Below, piece after piece: positions 47,390 through 59,168 of a DNA stretch of 64,000 bases; position 1 is the first letter of the stretch; each line of letters begins with the position of its first letter. A model generated the notes under the pieces. That model saw only the letters and a program-made list of their open reading frames with translations. It did not search any database and had not been told where the DNA came from. Location: the NCBI GenBank assembly GCA_013180625.2, contig SNVD02012892.1, positions 558,001 to 622,000 of the forward strand, read 5' to 3'. The position numbers and the translations under genes were made by a program. The stretch is from Boswellia sacra. Its lineage: Eukaryota > Streptophyta > Magnoliopsida > Sapindales > Burseraceae.

Positions 47390-48779
47390 TTACTTTAAAT
47401 CCCAAATTGTAACTCTAATCCTAACTTTAATTTGGGTCTCCAATGATATTGTTTGATATATAAATATTAAATTAATGGAATAAATGATCGAAATAATGTG
47501 ATAAACAATATAATTTCTTAAATTGTTTTTGCATTTACTTGAGATACTTGAACTTAAAATTTAATTTAAAAAATATAAGATAGTTCATGTTTAATATGTT
47601 TATATAAATGATCAAAGAGATGTTATTAACAAATTGAATTAATTAAATATTACCGAAAATCAAAGTCGCAAAGGGCGTTACCACCATTTTAGTCTTACAG
47701 CAGCGTCAGAATCCTCCTCCCACAATTGAGGACAAACCTTTACCTTGGGGAGGAGATTGTCTATTTTTCGAACTACCCGGATGTTTATTTTTTTCTTTTT
47801 CCTTTTGTTTTGTTTTTAAATTTCAAGTAGCAAATTGTTATCATCCCTTTTTCTTTTAATACAATACATGTTAGAAAAAAGAAAAAAATATATTTTAATA
47901 ATAATAATATTATTAGACCAATATAATTTTGAAATTATTACAAAACAAAGGAATTTTCTAGATCATTTTTAGTATTTATCTAAAATTAAATAAACTAAAA
48001 TATTATTATACCATAATTAAAATTTTAAGTCTTTTATACTGGGTTAATTTCTTTCAACACCCTTGTGTTTCACTTTATTGCAGGGCAAAAAATGATTTAA
48101 AAATAATAATCAATTTTTCCTTTACATTTTTAAGAGTCATCAAATATATCTGCATATAAATTACGTTAAGCCACTGCTAAGATAGAACGATAAGTTACAG
48201 AACAAATAGCTCGACATATCTATTAAAAATTTCATTTTTTTAGTCAATTTGTCCCTTAGTAAATAATTTGATAGAAGTCATTAATGAATGTAGTTTTACT
48301 GACTTTTGAAAACGTGAAGAAAAAAATTGATGGTTTTTTTTTTAAATTTTTTTCAATATCACTTTCTAGCGAACACTAAGTTAAAAGGTGAGATTATTAG
48401 TATCCAATTTTTTTTATGGGTACACCTTTAATTATATCTTTATTTAACTCACTTTAGAATTCCAAGAATATTATCATATAACCTACTCAAATTTATCTAG
48501 ACAGAAACTTTTAATCGAACAAAAAAACTACTAACTTTTAATCGAACAAAAAAACTACTAAGAATCAATGAAAATTTCGTAAACAATGTGTGAAATTAAT
48601 ATAAATACATTTACTAGTTATTGATTTTCATAATTAAACGTTTGAAATTATGGAGATAGATTTGATGAAAAATTAAGTTTTAAAATTTTAATGAAAGGTG
48701 TAGTTACAGCAATGGAATTGCTGAGCAATTTCTTTTAGTAGCCACAATCCTTAGCCATGAGCCAAAATGTAAAGACCGT
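47390..48779. other. AT-rich intergenic DNA, no gene recognised
   Basis: No gene seen. A 31-bp unit with core ACTTTTAATCGAACAAAAAA is tandemly duplicated at about 48488-48560. Confidence 0.6.
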
Positions 48780-49253
48780 ACAAGCAAAATTATGCGAACT
48801 GCCTATTTTGCCCCTAGAGTGAACTTCCCCTCTTTTTCATTTGTATTTTGCAAGTTCACACATCTTTATGAATTCTTATTCATAGAGATTTTGCAAGGAT
48901 CTAAACATACATACAAGCCAAATAATTTGCATTTCCAGAAAAACTTCGATCATTCAAAAAGGGTAATTATTTGCTTAGTTTTGATCTCTTAACTCAACTT
49001 CATTAATTATTTGCTTTTGTTAGTCATTTTTCAATCTTCTTTTCTCTAGGAAAGTAAAGAAAATTAGAAGATAATCAACAATTGATTATTGAGATGATTC
49101 TTTGATTATGCTATTTTGGGGACAACTTATTTATGATTACTTGTGCATGATATAAATATTGATTAACTTTATTATTAAATTGCTTCTTTTAATATTTATC
49201 CTCTGTTTTTTTGGCGCGATCATATGTTAATTTCCTTCAAGCATCTTTTCTAA

Positions 49254-49297
<44 letters not shown>

Positions 49298-50460
49298 CAT
49301 CAACATTGGGTGAAGATAAATATTTCACTTGGGTGATGTTACTAGCTCTCATGCTGTAACCTTCTATGGCGCTTAACTTAATTTCATATTTTTGCAAGAA
49401 AAAGTGAAATTCTAATCTATGTTACTGTAAAGGTGTAACATAACATATTCTCCGTAACATATTCTTCAATAATGTTCATTCTGTTGGATATTTTACCTTG
49501 TATGTAAAAATCAAAGTCAATTTTAAATATAAAAGAAAATAATATTTAGACATGCTGACAGATGTGTGGTTGTGAAAATTCGTCATAAGATTTTTACAAT
49601 TAAATAAAGTAGTAATTTATATTCGATGCTGGTTTTTCTCCGTAGATCTGGACTTGTAGTCAACTCAAGTTCCCTCCAGCTATTCCAAGTAATATTGACG
49701 TTTGCTCACAGTTGCCGAAGAAAGTAAGCTATTTTAGATACTTACTTATTTTATATTTAACTTTTGTTGACGTTAAAAGATTTAAAATATTAATGTTAAA
49801 TATGCTTATTTAAATTTAAGCTTTATAGAAAAGTGATATTGAATTTATATCGTAATCTCAACATTTGTATCAAAAGGCCAATATGTGAGAATAAGTGAAG
49901 TTATGAAGTTTCAAAAGGAGCTTTTTAAAGGATTAGCTTTTAATTTATTAATTTGATTAACTTCATTATTAATTATTTATCTTGCTTATGTTAATATTTA
50001 TCTTCCGATTTTACTAGCTCTCACATTGTACTCTTCTACAGCGTTTCAATTTATTTCATAAATCTGAGAGGGATAGTAAAGTGAAGTTCGTTAGGAGTTT
50101 ATACAAGTTATGACATTAATTTTATGATGTAGACGTAATATAATTTAAAAAATATCCAGTTCTTTAAATAGATTCTGTTTGATATATTTTACTTTGAACA
50201 AAATTAAAATCAAAAATCAGTTATAGATATAAAAGAAAATAAGTCTTTTCTAGGACTTGTTTATGTAATAGTAATTAGTCGACCAAGATGCTTTGAGATT
50301 GTTTTAATTTGTTATTTCACATTATTTTACGTAGGTTGTTTCAAATTATTCGAGTGGCCATTGCTTCCCACTAAAAAGGGGAAAAAAAAATTCTAGTTTT
50401 TGTTAGGTACCGTTCATGTGCTGTAGTTAAAGTTGCCTCTGATGTAAAGGCTATTTTACT
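48780..50460. repeat. Array unit 2 (alpha, two beta, gamma blocks)
   Basis: Alpha at about 48887-49010, beta at about 49345-49410, a second beta-like block at about 50010-50090, and gamma (TAGGTTGTTTCAAATTATTC...) at about 50332-50385. About 48776-48830 matches 38790-38840 (CCTATTTTGCCCCTAGAGTG), so unit 2 extends left of alpha as unit 1 does. The piece at about 49640-49740 matches the target region where element B inserted in unit 1. Confidence 0.7.
49257..49294. repeat. (AG)n microsatellite
   Basis: About 19 uninterrupted AG dinucleotides inside array unit 2, just upstream of its beta block; absent from the other units. Confidence 0.95.
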
Positions 50461-51079
50461 TTTTCTGTCTCCATTTTCTTCTATGCACTTGCATCTCATC
50501 TCCCTTGCTTTTTTCAATTTCTCCTCCACGGCCCCACATCCGCCACTTCTACACCAGCTGCAACTTTAGGCAATTAAATCGCCACTTCCCACGTATACTC
50601 ATTGCCCAACAATAGCTTTCGTAACTCCCATGCCTTTCACGTCGAGTATCACTCGGTCTAACAATCTTTATAATTGGTTGAAACAAAAACAAAATGTCAA
50701 ACGAAATTATCTATTAAATGAAATCTGTATCACTCACATACATTATTTGATTATTTGGGATGATGCTACCCATTTTATTTTGCCTTAAAAAGTGTGAATA
50801 TTGATTGTAAATGAAACAGTAGTGCACTTTTTTATTTTAATGAATTTATATAATCTTAACTCTTAACAATTTACGACTGAGATAGGTGAAAAATATCTAA
50901 CCCACTTATACTAATTTATACAACAGAATTCTTATTGTCTAAAACTGCTGTCTTGTTTTTGTAGCATTACTGACAGCTTAAAATCAAAATCAGTCTTCTA
51001 GTTTAATCTATCGGCTCAAAATTAAGTTGGTTAATTGATTTAAAATAATTAAAAGATCGTATAGCTATTGTTATTGGAA
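50461..51079. other. Intergenic DNA, no gene recognised
   Basis: A C-rich pyrimidine stretch at 50510-50660 (for example TCCTCCACGGCCCCACATCC) stands out from the AT-rich flanks, but no frame or known motif is seen. Confidence 0.55.
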
Positions 51080-51632
51080 ACTAGGAATGTCAAATTTACC
51101 CAATGGAAACGGGTACTCGGCTCCTCGGCCAGGAAATACCCGGAGAATTGCCCGGAATTTCGGGGATTTAAGCCGGGGACAGGGATGAGTTTTTCGGAGA
51201 TTGCCCGGGGCCAGAAAACATGATCCCAAATTAAAACAAAGGAACTAGCCCAACCCAATAAATATAAGCTAAACCAAATCCGGAATTAATTAAATAAGTG
51301 CCCAGCCCGACAAATATAAACTAAGCCCAACCTAGTTAAATTACTATTTACTAAAAAAACTAGATAACACAGATGAGGAGACTTGAACCCAAGTCCTCAA
51401 AGGAGGCAAGATACAAACATACCATCAGGCTACACATGAATATTAAATAAAACTTAGAAATTAGACATAAAATATTCTAATTACTTATAGAAAAAAAAAA
51501 CAAACCAGGTACATATCACCAAAGGCTTCCCAAGGAATTTTTCGGTGATGGGGATCAAAATACCTTCTCGGGGCCAGGGCCGGGTATTGAGATATATCCA
51601 AAGTCGCCATAGAGTGCTTCTTGACAATCTAG
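51080..51632. mobile_element. hAT-like non-autonomous repeat (probable)
   Basis: It starts CTAGGAATGTCAAA and soon carries G/C-rich runs (CCCGGAATTTCGGGGA, GCCGGGGACAGGGATGAG) of a kind common in plant hAT-type repeats. Near the right end, GGGGCCAGGGCCGGG and TTGACAATCTAG resemble the inverse of the left end. No target duplication could be defined, so the boundaries are approximate and the class is tentative. It contains a tRNA-like insertion. Confidence 0.4.
51358..51445 (-). repeat. tRNA-like (SINE-type) sequence inside the hAT-like repeat
   Basis: On the minus strand, GTAGCCTGATGGTATG (A-box-like) precedes GGACTTGGGTTCAAGTCTCC (B box) by about 30 bp, the spacing of pol III internal promoters. 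It fits a tRNA-derived SINE head better than a functional tRNA, because the acceptor arms do not pair by eye. Confidence 0.4.
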
Positions 51633-52620
51633 CCCTCCAATGTATATGAAGCTGCATGCAAAGAACCATACTACTTTAGAGACTGTAATGTATAACAAAT
51701 CATAAACAATAGTAAAATATTACCAAAGGCTAATCGTCTAATCTCCGTCTCAAATGTAATTGCAATAGTCAAAATACTAGATTACGCTAACCCAACATGA
51801 GATTAATCAAGAAAACTACATCTATACATAATCTAAATAAAAAAAATCCCAAAGGTTGGTTTTAGTGGTCATAGTCCTTGGATTGTATTGTTAATAATAG
51901 ATCTATATTTTTGGGACGAAGCTTTCTTCATTTATCTTTTTTTTTTTAAATTTTAAATGTATATAAATATCTTGGATACAAAACCCTGGATTATATAAAT
52001 GTTGAAAGTAAGAAAACTCAACTGAACTTAGTTGAAGAATTGGTTAAAAAGTATTTATTAGGCTATATTATTTGTAAAATTAAAATTAGTTTTCATAAGT
52101 TTAATTTAAGATTATAAAAGTCCCTGATGAACTGTTGATGAGAAATGCACTTTATAATTCCTCTAGAAAAATCAAATGAAGTGAAAATGACACTCACCAT
52201 CGGATGGTAGATGTAAAGTTGCAAGTAAGAGTAAGAAATTATGAAAGAATAAGAAAATCAAAACATAACCCCAAGATCTGAGTTGACTGTATAAGTTATC
52301 TTCTATTAATGTTCTTATTTTCTTGTAAACAGCAAATTGAAAAATGAGACATAGCAAACTTAAATGTATAAGTTGACAGGACACAACCATGAACATGTAC
52401 CGTTTGGAAATGCAAATTGGCATGAACCTGAGATTCTTACGAACATGTTTTGTCGATTGTGAATAGAGTAACAATTGAAACAAAGAATTAAAGGGCCAGG
52501 AAAAGACATTAGGTAGATGTCAAACAAAAGTAAAGTTAAAGTAATACACTAGCACTTGTTTCAAATTAATAAACTAATTGAGTGGAGCTAATATATCAGT
52601 GTTATGTGTGTTTTTTGTCT
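51633..52620. other. AT-rich intergenic DNA, no gene recognised
   Basis: Nothing supported; open frames are short and unrelated to known domains. Confidence 0.6.
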
Positions 52621-53400
52621 TGTTAGAATATTAGGCAATAAATGGTTTGTTTCTAGATTAGAATTAAAACAAATTGGGATGTATATCAAACTAGAAAGTT
52701 GAGTTTGATTGTAATTTGTTTTGATTAGGATAATCTAGGTTACTCATAGTCGGACAAAAAGACCGAAATAGGAAGAGTTTTGTTTGTATTTCTAGTTTAG
52801 GAATCATGATTAGACTAAGAAAGAAACTCTTGTCCCTATATAAAGCCTTGTATTATGAGTAGAAAAAAGAGAGAGACACACACACACAAAAAACACAATA
52901 TACAACAGGTTGTGTGGGAGAGAGGATTGGTTAAATGTTTTAAGAGCCTTGGGAGACGGCAAAAACGTCAACGTTTTGGGTGATCTAGAAGCTATAACTG
53001 GAGCTATTAATCATGAGCAAGATCGTGATCTTAGAATCTACGGTAAGGGATTGTAAACCGTGAGGATAGATCGAGTAACTGTGAAAATTATTCTCTGTAA
53101 ATCTTTCCTTGGAGGTGTATATCGAAGATTGGTGGTTTTCTTGTCGATATGTATAGAAAGAATGTAAGGTTAAATCCTTGTTATTGCTATTGATATTCTT
53201 GTATTTTTCCTTTATTGTTGATTAGAATAAAGATGTTGCTATCATCTCCAAATTGGACATAGCATTGATTGGCTAACGTACTACAAATCTGGTGTTCCTG
53301 TCTTCTTTATTTTCTTGTTGTTTTCTTGCTCGTAGTTTCATCATAATTTTGTCAATATCTCGGATTGAACGCTTTTGCAAAAAGCCCAAAACTCACAACA
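52621..53400 (+). repeat. Element D 5' LTR
   Basis: TG...CA ended, with a TATA box and a following CA-rich stretch (GAGAGACACACACACAC, about 52870). The start at 52621 is chosen because TGTTAGAATATTA is a usual copia LTR start; another TG at 52600 cannot be excluded. Confidence 0.65.
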
Positions 53401-53429
53401 AATTGGTATCAAAGCTTTTTAGAATCCGA

Positions 53430-53507
53430 GATGGTTACAACAAAATTTGACATAGAACGGTTTTATGGCAAGGGTGACTTCAGCATTTGTCATAGAAGGA
53501 TGGGTGA
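53430..53507 (+). pseudogene. Element D gag fragment
   Basis: MVTTKFDIERFYGKGDFSIC reads as the N-terminus of copia GAG (family pattern KFDIEKFDGKNDFSLW). After about 25 codons the frame leaves gag at a deletion junction and enters LTR sequence. Only the first part is present, so it encodes no functional product. Confidence 0.7.
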
Positions 53508-53540
53508 CTTCTTTATTTTCTTGTTTGTTTTCTTGCTCAC

Positions 53541-53939
53541 AATATTATTATAATATACATAATAATATTATCTTAAATAGAAATATTAAGTAACTTTTGA
53601 TTATGCGATATGGTACAAATGATAAATTCTTAATTACTTTTTATTATCAAAATTCATATATGTGTAATAAAGTAAGGTATCATATAGATCGTCAAAAATC
53701 TAATTTTGACATGTTAAACTCATTATAAAGAACAAAATGTACACACAAACACACACGTGCACACACACATACATATATGTATATAATTCCTTAAAACTAG
53801 CTTTAATTTACAACAAACTAGGGAAGTGGTAAGTGAAATGAACCTTTTTATTATATCATTATGTATACAATATTATTTTATTCTAACCTTTGCTTGATCT
53901 ACCTAATGTGTTTTGCTAGACCTTTAATCTTTGAATTCA
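53541..53939. other. AT-rich intergenic DNA with (CA)n/(TA)n run
   Basis: A CA-rich microsatellite (ACACACAAACACACACGTGC) lies at about 53741-53775. No gene seen. Confidence 0.6.
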
Positions 53940-56199
53940 TCTTATTCAGAAATGATGGACATTTTGCAAGGAGTGTAAACATAAAGATTGCTGATTTGCA
54001 TTTCCAGGATAATTTTGATATTCCCAAATAGTAAGTTTGCTTTGTTGTGATCTCTCATCAAGTTTGCTTTGTTGTGATCTCTCATCTTTAATGTTTGCTT
54101 TTGCCATATACTTCTCAATTTTCAATTTTCTTGTATCTAAGAAAATTAGAAGATAACCAACTCATGAGCTAGATTCTTTGGTTATTCTTTGATTTATTTT
54201 TTTAAAAGTTTGTAATTGCATTTTACTTGCAGTACGTACTCTCTTTACTTCTCTCATCTCACGAGAGTGAATTGTCGTTTTCACTTTCTTTATACTTTGG
54301 TGAGGAAACAATGAAGTTAAGTTCTGATCAATAGTCCGTTAAGGTGTTCATAATCTTGCTTTCAAGGTATGGAAACTAATTTTGTGCCCCAAGTGTAATA
54401 TTAACCTAAGTATAACCGATTCTTCAACTATATTACATTGATTTGCTTTCTATTGAAGTCTCTAATGTCTTTTGGTCCTTTGTATGCTGCTTCATTATAT
54501 TTGAAAGTGGTTGTCAAGAATTACACTGGTGAATTCAAGATTTGTCCCCTTAATTATAGAATGTACGTGAAATTAACTCTGAAGTAATGCTCAAAATGAT
54601 ATGTTTGTTTCATTATAGAAAATAATAGCATCAATAATATTACAGAAATTAACTTTAATGCAGATTTCATCCACGGAAATTACTATGAAATTATGTTAGT
54701 TAATCTGATCTTGATATAATTATTCCTTCAATTCTAACATCCTCTCTCTTATGTGTGACGCTTATAACATTTGAGTTGATTAGGATTTTGTTAATCACAA
54801 TTTTAGTGTCATATATTTTTTACCTCTTCAATTCTATTAGATTAAAATATAATTGTTTCCATAATGGCATTTGGTGATTGAGATACTTTGGTATAGTGCT
54901 AATGGGTTTCATAATTTCTTTTGTAGGTTGAGTGGTGTTTGTTTCCCATTGAAAAAAAAAAAGAAGAAGAAGATTTGGTGTTTTGACAAGTAAAGTTTTG
55001 TGTGTTGTGTCAAAAGGTATCTCCTTACCGCAAGGCATCTGAAAATATTAATTATTACACACAGACATACACAAAATGAAATGCCAATAAATATTAATAA
55101 TTTCAAGATATAAAGAAACAAAAGCTAAAAAGTTAAAATCCGGAAGACTATTTATGATCTTTGAAATTCATTATTATATGCTTTAAGGTTTAGATCCATA
55201 AAAAGAAAAAAAAATTGCACCTATTTTTTCAAGTAGAATTCTTCTTTAAGCATGATTGTATATTGTTAAATTTGCGAGAATATATGATTTTTCTGCTCAA
55301 TTTCTTAAAATTTTTTCGTCTTTCTAATGTATTTTCTATGTAATCAAGCATTACTATATACAGATCATCTTCTATCAAAACTATGAAAATATATGGAGTA
55401 AAAATGTATATTTTAGAATGTTATGCAAAAACTCCTCGCCATTTCTTTAAGGATACTTATACAAAAATAATAGAGTACTTTCCAATTTCCTTATTACTTA
55501 GTTAAGTATGCATATAATTAAAATTTCTTGGCATCTTTTAAACTTGCTATTTCATATATAATTCACGATGCAGGTTGTGTCAGATTACTTGAGCAGTGAT
55601 TGCTTCCTAAAAAAAAAAATCTTGGTGTTTATAAAGCAAAGTTCTATCTTGTGATTGAAGTTATCTCCTTGAGTAGAAGGTACATGAATCAAGTTATATT
55701 CTCCATATATATTAATTAGGCTATCATAAATTTATTTTTTTTAATTCAAATTTTTACACATTCATATCTATTGATCTATTATACAATCAAATGGCTAGAA
55801 AGTTGCTAAGACCTTTTGTTCTAATATTTTGTTCCTTTATGTGAATTTAATCTTTGCATTTTTTAAAATAGAGGGAGAAAATTAATGATTTTGTGAACTT
55901 TACTTTTTGCTCTGTATGATATTAAGACAAAAAATCGAGAGGACTCAATGAAACAAACCTAGCTAGTTTACTCCTGCAGTAAACTTGTAGGTCCTCAACT
56001 GCCTTAATCCCTTACAAACTGATATATTAGGTCCACTCAGTTAATTAATTAATGGAAAACAATTATTATAGTATTGTTTAATTTACCTTTTGTTTGATAT
56101 CTACCTAGCTAATGTGTTTCTTGGCCCTTTCAAATCTTCATTTTCGTTTGGTATTTTTCCTCACACATCATTCTGAATTAATTTTTATTTATTCATGGT
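53940..56199. repeat. Array unit 3 (alpha, beta, delta, gamma)
   Basis: Alpha at about 53957-54075, beta at about 54232-54330 after TTGCAG, delta at about 54489-54570, a gamma-like block at about 54926-55065 and gamma at about 55571-55680. A 27-bp tandem duplicate with core TTTGCTTTGTTGTGATCTCT is at about 54030-54085. Unit 4 repeats the same order. No frame stays open across units, so the blocks look like non-coding exons or decayed ones. Confidence 0.8.
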
Positions 56200-58009
56200 A
56201 GACATTTTGCGAAAGGATCTAAACATAAAAGTCTGATTTGCATTTTGAGGATAAAATTGATCACATCCCAAACAATACATATTGTTGGCTGTGATTCTAA
56301 CCTTAATATTTACTTTTGCCACTCCTTGTTTTTCAATTTGCTTTTTCTCCAAGAAAATAAAGAAAATTAGAAGATAAACAATGATCCCTTAGATTCTTTT
56401 GTTTTGTTTTAATCTTTCTTAACTAATTTGTTACTTTTTATTGGCAGTGCTTACAATAAACTTCCTCTCACCTCAAAAGTGAAGTGTTGTTTTCACTTTA
56501 TTTCATATTTTCCAGAGAAAGAGTGAACTGAAGTTCTCTAGAGGGTTTGTAATCATTGAAGGGCTGGAAACTAATTTATGCTTTAAATGTAATATTAACC
56601 TAGTACAACTGATTCTTCAACTATATTACGCCGATTTGCTTTATATTGGAGTCTCTAATGTATTTTTGTCCTTTGTATGCAGCTTCATATTATTTGAAAG
56701 TGGTTGTCCAGAAGGACACTGGTGAGTTCATGATTTGTCCCCTTAATTATAAAAGGTACGTGTTTAGTATCATTTATTTTTTTATAACCCCTTCAATTCT
56801 ATTAGATTATTACATAATTGTTTCCATAATGCAAATTGGTGATTGAGATAGTTTGGTATTGTGGTATATGGGTTTAGTTTTTTTGGAGGTTGTTTCAAAT
56901 TATCTATCTGGTGTTTTCTTCCCATTAAAAAAAAAAATTGCTGATTTTGTCGAGTAAAGTTCCGTGTGTTGTAGTGAAAGGTATCTCCTCATCTTGAGGT
57001 ATCTGAAAATATTAATTGTTACAAACACAAACGTGCGCATGCGCATATATTGACAAGTAGACACACATGACATGCTAATAAATAATAATAATTTCAAGAT
57101 ATAAAGACAAAAAAGTCAAAAGGTCAAAATCATTCTACATAATCTCATCAATTCCTTAAAATTTTTTCCTCTTTCTCATGTATTTTTTTATCTAATCAAG
57201 CATTACTACATACAGATCATCTTCTATCAAAATTATGAAGATATAGGGAGTAAAAATGTATATTTTAGATCATTTTCTATCAAAATTATGAAGCTAGGAG
57301 TAAAAATGTGTGTTTTAGAATTAGAATTTTATACTGGCCATTTCATAATCATGCAGGTTGTTTCAAATTGCTTGAGTGACGATTGTTCCCCCACACCACA
57401 CCGCCAAAACCCCACCCCCACCCCCACACACCACCACCCAGACACCAACACCACCCCCCTCCACCCCCCAACCACCCCCCCTCCCGCCGTTTTGTCTCGT
57501 GATTGAAGATATCTCCTTGAATATAAGTACGTATTAATTAGGCTATTGTAACTTTATTTTTCTTAATTCAAATTTTTACACATCCATAACCATTGATCTA
57601 TTATACAATCAAATAACCAGAAAGTTGCTGAGACCTTTCGTTCTAATATTTTGTTCCTTTATGTGAATTTAATCCTTGCATTTTTGAAAATAAGGGGAGA
57701 AAATTAATGATTTTGTGAACTTTATTTTCTGCTATATTAAGACAAAATACACGGAGTACTCAATGAAACAAGTCTAGCTAGTTTACTCCTATAGTAAACT
57801 TGTAGGTCCTCGATGGCCTTAATCCCCAACAAAATGACATATTAGGTCCACTCAGTTAATTAATCAATGGAAAACAATTATTATAGTGTTGTTTTAATTT
57901 ACCTTTTGTTTGATATCCAACTAGCCAATGTGTTTCTTGGCTCTTTCAAATCTCCGTTTTCGTTTGGTTTTTTTCCTCGCACATCATTCTGAATTAATTT
58001 TCATTGATG
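56200..58009. repeat. Array unit 4 (alpha, beta, delta, gamma)
   Basis: Alpha at about 56205-56300, beta at about 56447-56545 after TTGGCAG, delta at about 56682-56760 with a donor-like AAAAG|GTACG end, a gamma-like block at about 56888-57030 and gamma at about 57356-57395. About 57541-57725 is near-identical to 55735-55905 in unit 3. A 50-bp tandem duplicate (TCTATCAAAATTATGAAG) lies at about 57216-57318. Confidence 0.8.
57388..57488. repeat. C-rich tract
   Basis: About 100 bp made almost only of C and A (CCCCACCCCCACCCCCACAC and the like), with almost no G or T, in AT-rich surroundings. The collinear position in unit 3 (55610-55645) holds an A run and ordinary AT-rich sequence. The G-rich strand could form quadruplexes. 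Expansion, insertion or an assembly error are all possible. Confidence 0.85.
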
Positions 58010-58169
58010 GGTGATAGACATTTTGCGAAAGGATCTAAATATAAGTCTGACTTGCATTTCCAGGACTTTGATCACATCAATCCCAAACGATGCATATTCT
58101 TGGTTGTGATCACTCAACTTTGATATTTACTTCTGCTGCCCCTCATTTTTCAATTTGCTTTTGTCCAAG
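58010..58169. repeat. Array unit 5, left part (alpha), interrupted by element C
   Basis: Alpha at about 58017-58120. The unit is cut at CCAAGAAAAT and resumes after element C with AAAATAAAGCAAATAGAAGA, matching CCAAGAAAATAAAGAAAATT of unit 4 (about 56353). Confidence 0.8.
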
Positions 58170-58174
58170 AAAAT

Positions 58175-58611
58175 TGTTGGATTTTTAGAAAACAAAGACC
58201 AAAAATAAGAGAAAGCTAGTTTGGAGTCTGCTGAGAATATGTTTTATTGAGCAACAAACCATCTATTTATATAGCATAATGAAAGTCAAAATTATTTATA
58301 TAGCAAACCATCTATTTCAATTCAACATATGGATCTCCTAATTGACCAATAAATAAATAAACGTGTAGAAACTATTATAAACTAACGGTAAATATGTAAC
58401 AAAATTAATAAAAAGAGAAAAATACTTAAAATTTAAAAATATAGTAAAATAATAAGTAATATTTAGAGGATAAAATGAGATTAAAATCGAAATTATTTTC
58501 TAGCTAGATAGCCGAATAAATGCCTAAAAAATAGCTTGAAGAAATGGTTATGATCCCAAAGAATAGCAACAAATAAGATTGGTTTAGCTTCATGAGTCAT
58601 GCTAGTCAACA
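58175..58611 (-). repeat. Element C 3' LTR
   Basis: 437 bp. The first 110 bp and last 90 bp match the 5' LTR. The middle (about 58286-58520) is an AT-rich segment not found in the 5' LTR and contains a repeat of its own flank (TATATAGCAAACCATCTATTT). Confidence 0.9.
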
Positions 58612-58621
58612 CTCCTCCTTG
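58612..58621 (-). other. Element C polypurine tract
   Basis: AAGGAGGAG on the minus strand directly precedes the 3' LTR. Confidence 0.75.
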
Positions 58622-58727
58622 ACTCTAGAGCTGCATACACCAAGCTTCTGCCTCAAGAATTCATATCTAATCTTTAGAAGTGCCTTTGTTAGGATGTCAG
58701 CACTTTGATTTTCCGTTTTGCAGTAGA

Positions 58728-59168
58728 TTAGTTGCACTTCTCCTTTTGTACTTCTCTGAGAAGATAAAACTTTATCTTTGTTTTGCCATGGAATACTGGT
58801 TTATTAGCAATTGAAATTGTAGCTTGGTTGCCCACAAATATTTGTGTGCCTTCTTGTTGTTCCATATGCAAATCTGTCATGAGTTTCCTGATCCAAAGGA
58901 CTTGATTCATAGCAGCAGCAACAGCTACATATTCTGCTTCTGCTGTGGATTGACCTATGACTTCTTGCTTGTTAGAACACTATGAAAAAATTCTAGAAAA
59001 AAAGCTAAAACAGTAACTTGAGGTACTTCTCATATCATCAATACATCCAGCCCAATCACTATCCGAATAACCATGGAGACTGAAGTTTTCAACTTGACTG
59101 AACCGTATTCTATAATCAATTGTGCCTTTAACATATCTAATAATTCTTTTTGCTGCTTGAAAATGAAT
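58728..59168 (-). pseudogene. Element C RNase H region, broken
   Basis: Pieces of RNase H can be read across frames: GYSDSDW-type sequence (about 59060), a QSTAEAEY-type motif (about 58930-58950), and the open stretch MNQVLWIRKLMTDLHMEQQE to 58728. In that stretch the usual CDNQ is GNQ and the end KTKIKFYLLREV matches the normal KTKHIKIKFHFLREV. Several stops and frameshifts mean no functional enzyme. Confidence 0.8.

Larger units (their letters stand above)
52621..53540 (+). mobile_element. Ty1/copia element D, 5' LTR plus deleted body
   Basis: A 5' LTR of about 780 bp runs from TGTTAGAATATTAGG (52621) to ACTCACAACA (53400). A TATA box CTATATAAAG is at 52836-52845. Next comes a PBS-like TGGTATCAAAGC (53404-53415) and a short gag start (ATGGTTACAACAAAATTTGA at 53430, reading MVTTKFDIERF). 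After about 25 codons the sequence jumps at about 53508 into CTTCTTTATTTTCTTGTTTG, a near copy of the LTR's own 53302-53332. So nearly the whole body and most of the 3' LTR were deleted. No TSD was found. Confidence 0.75.

Noticed and set aside
52600..52620. Element D LTR starting at the upstream TG at 52600
   Set aside because: TGTTAGAATATTAGG at 52621 is the more typical copia LTR start, though the choice is not certain.
54481..54580. Delta blocks as conserved coding exons
   Set aside because: No frame stays open in all four copies (45367, 54489, 56682, 63815), so coding is not supported.
57288..57506. A Pro/Thr-rich protein encoded by the C-rich tract
   Set aside because: The frame is open only because C/A repeats lack stops; the unit-3 counterpart has no such frame.
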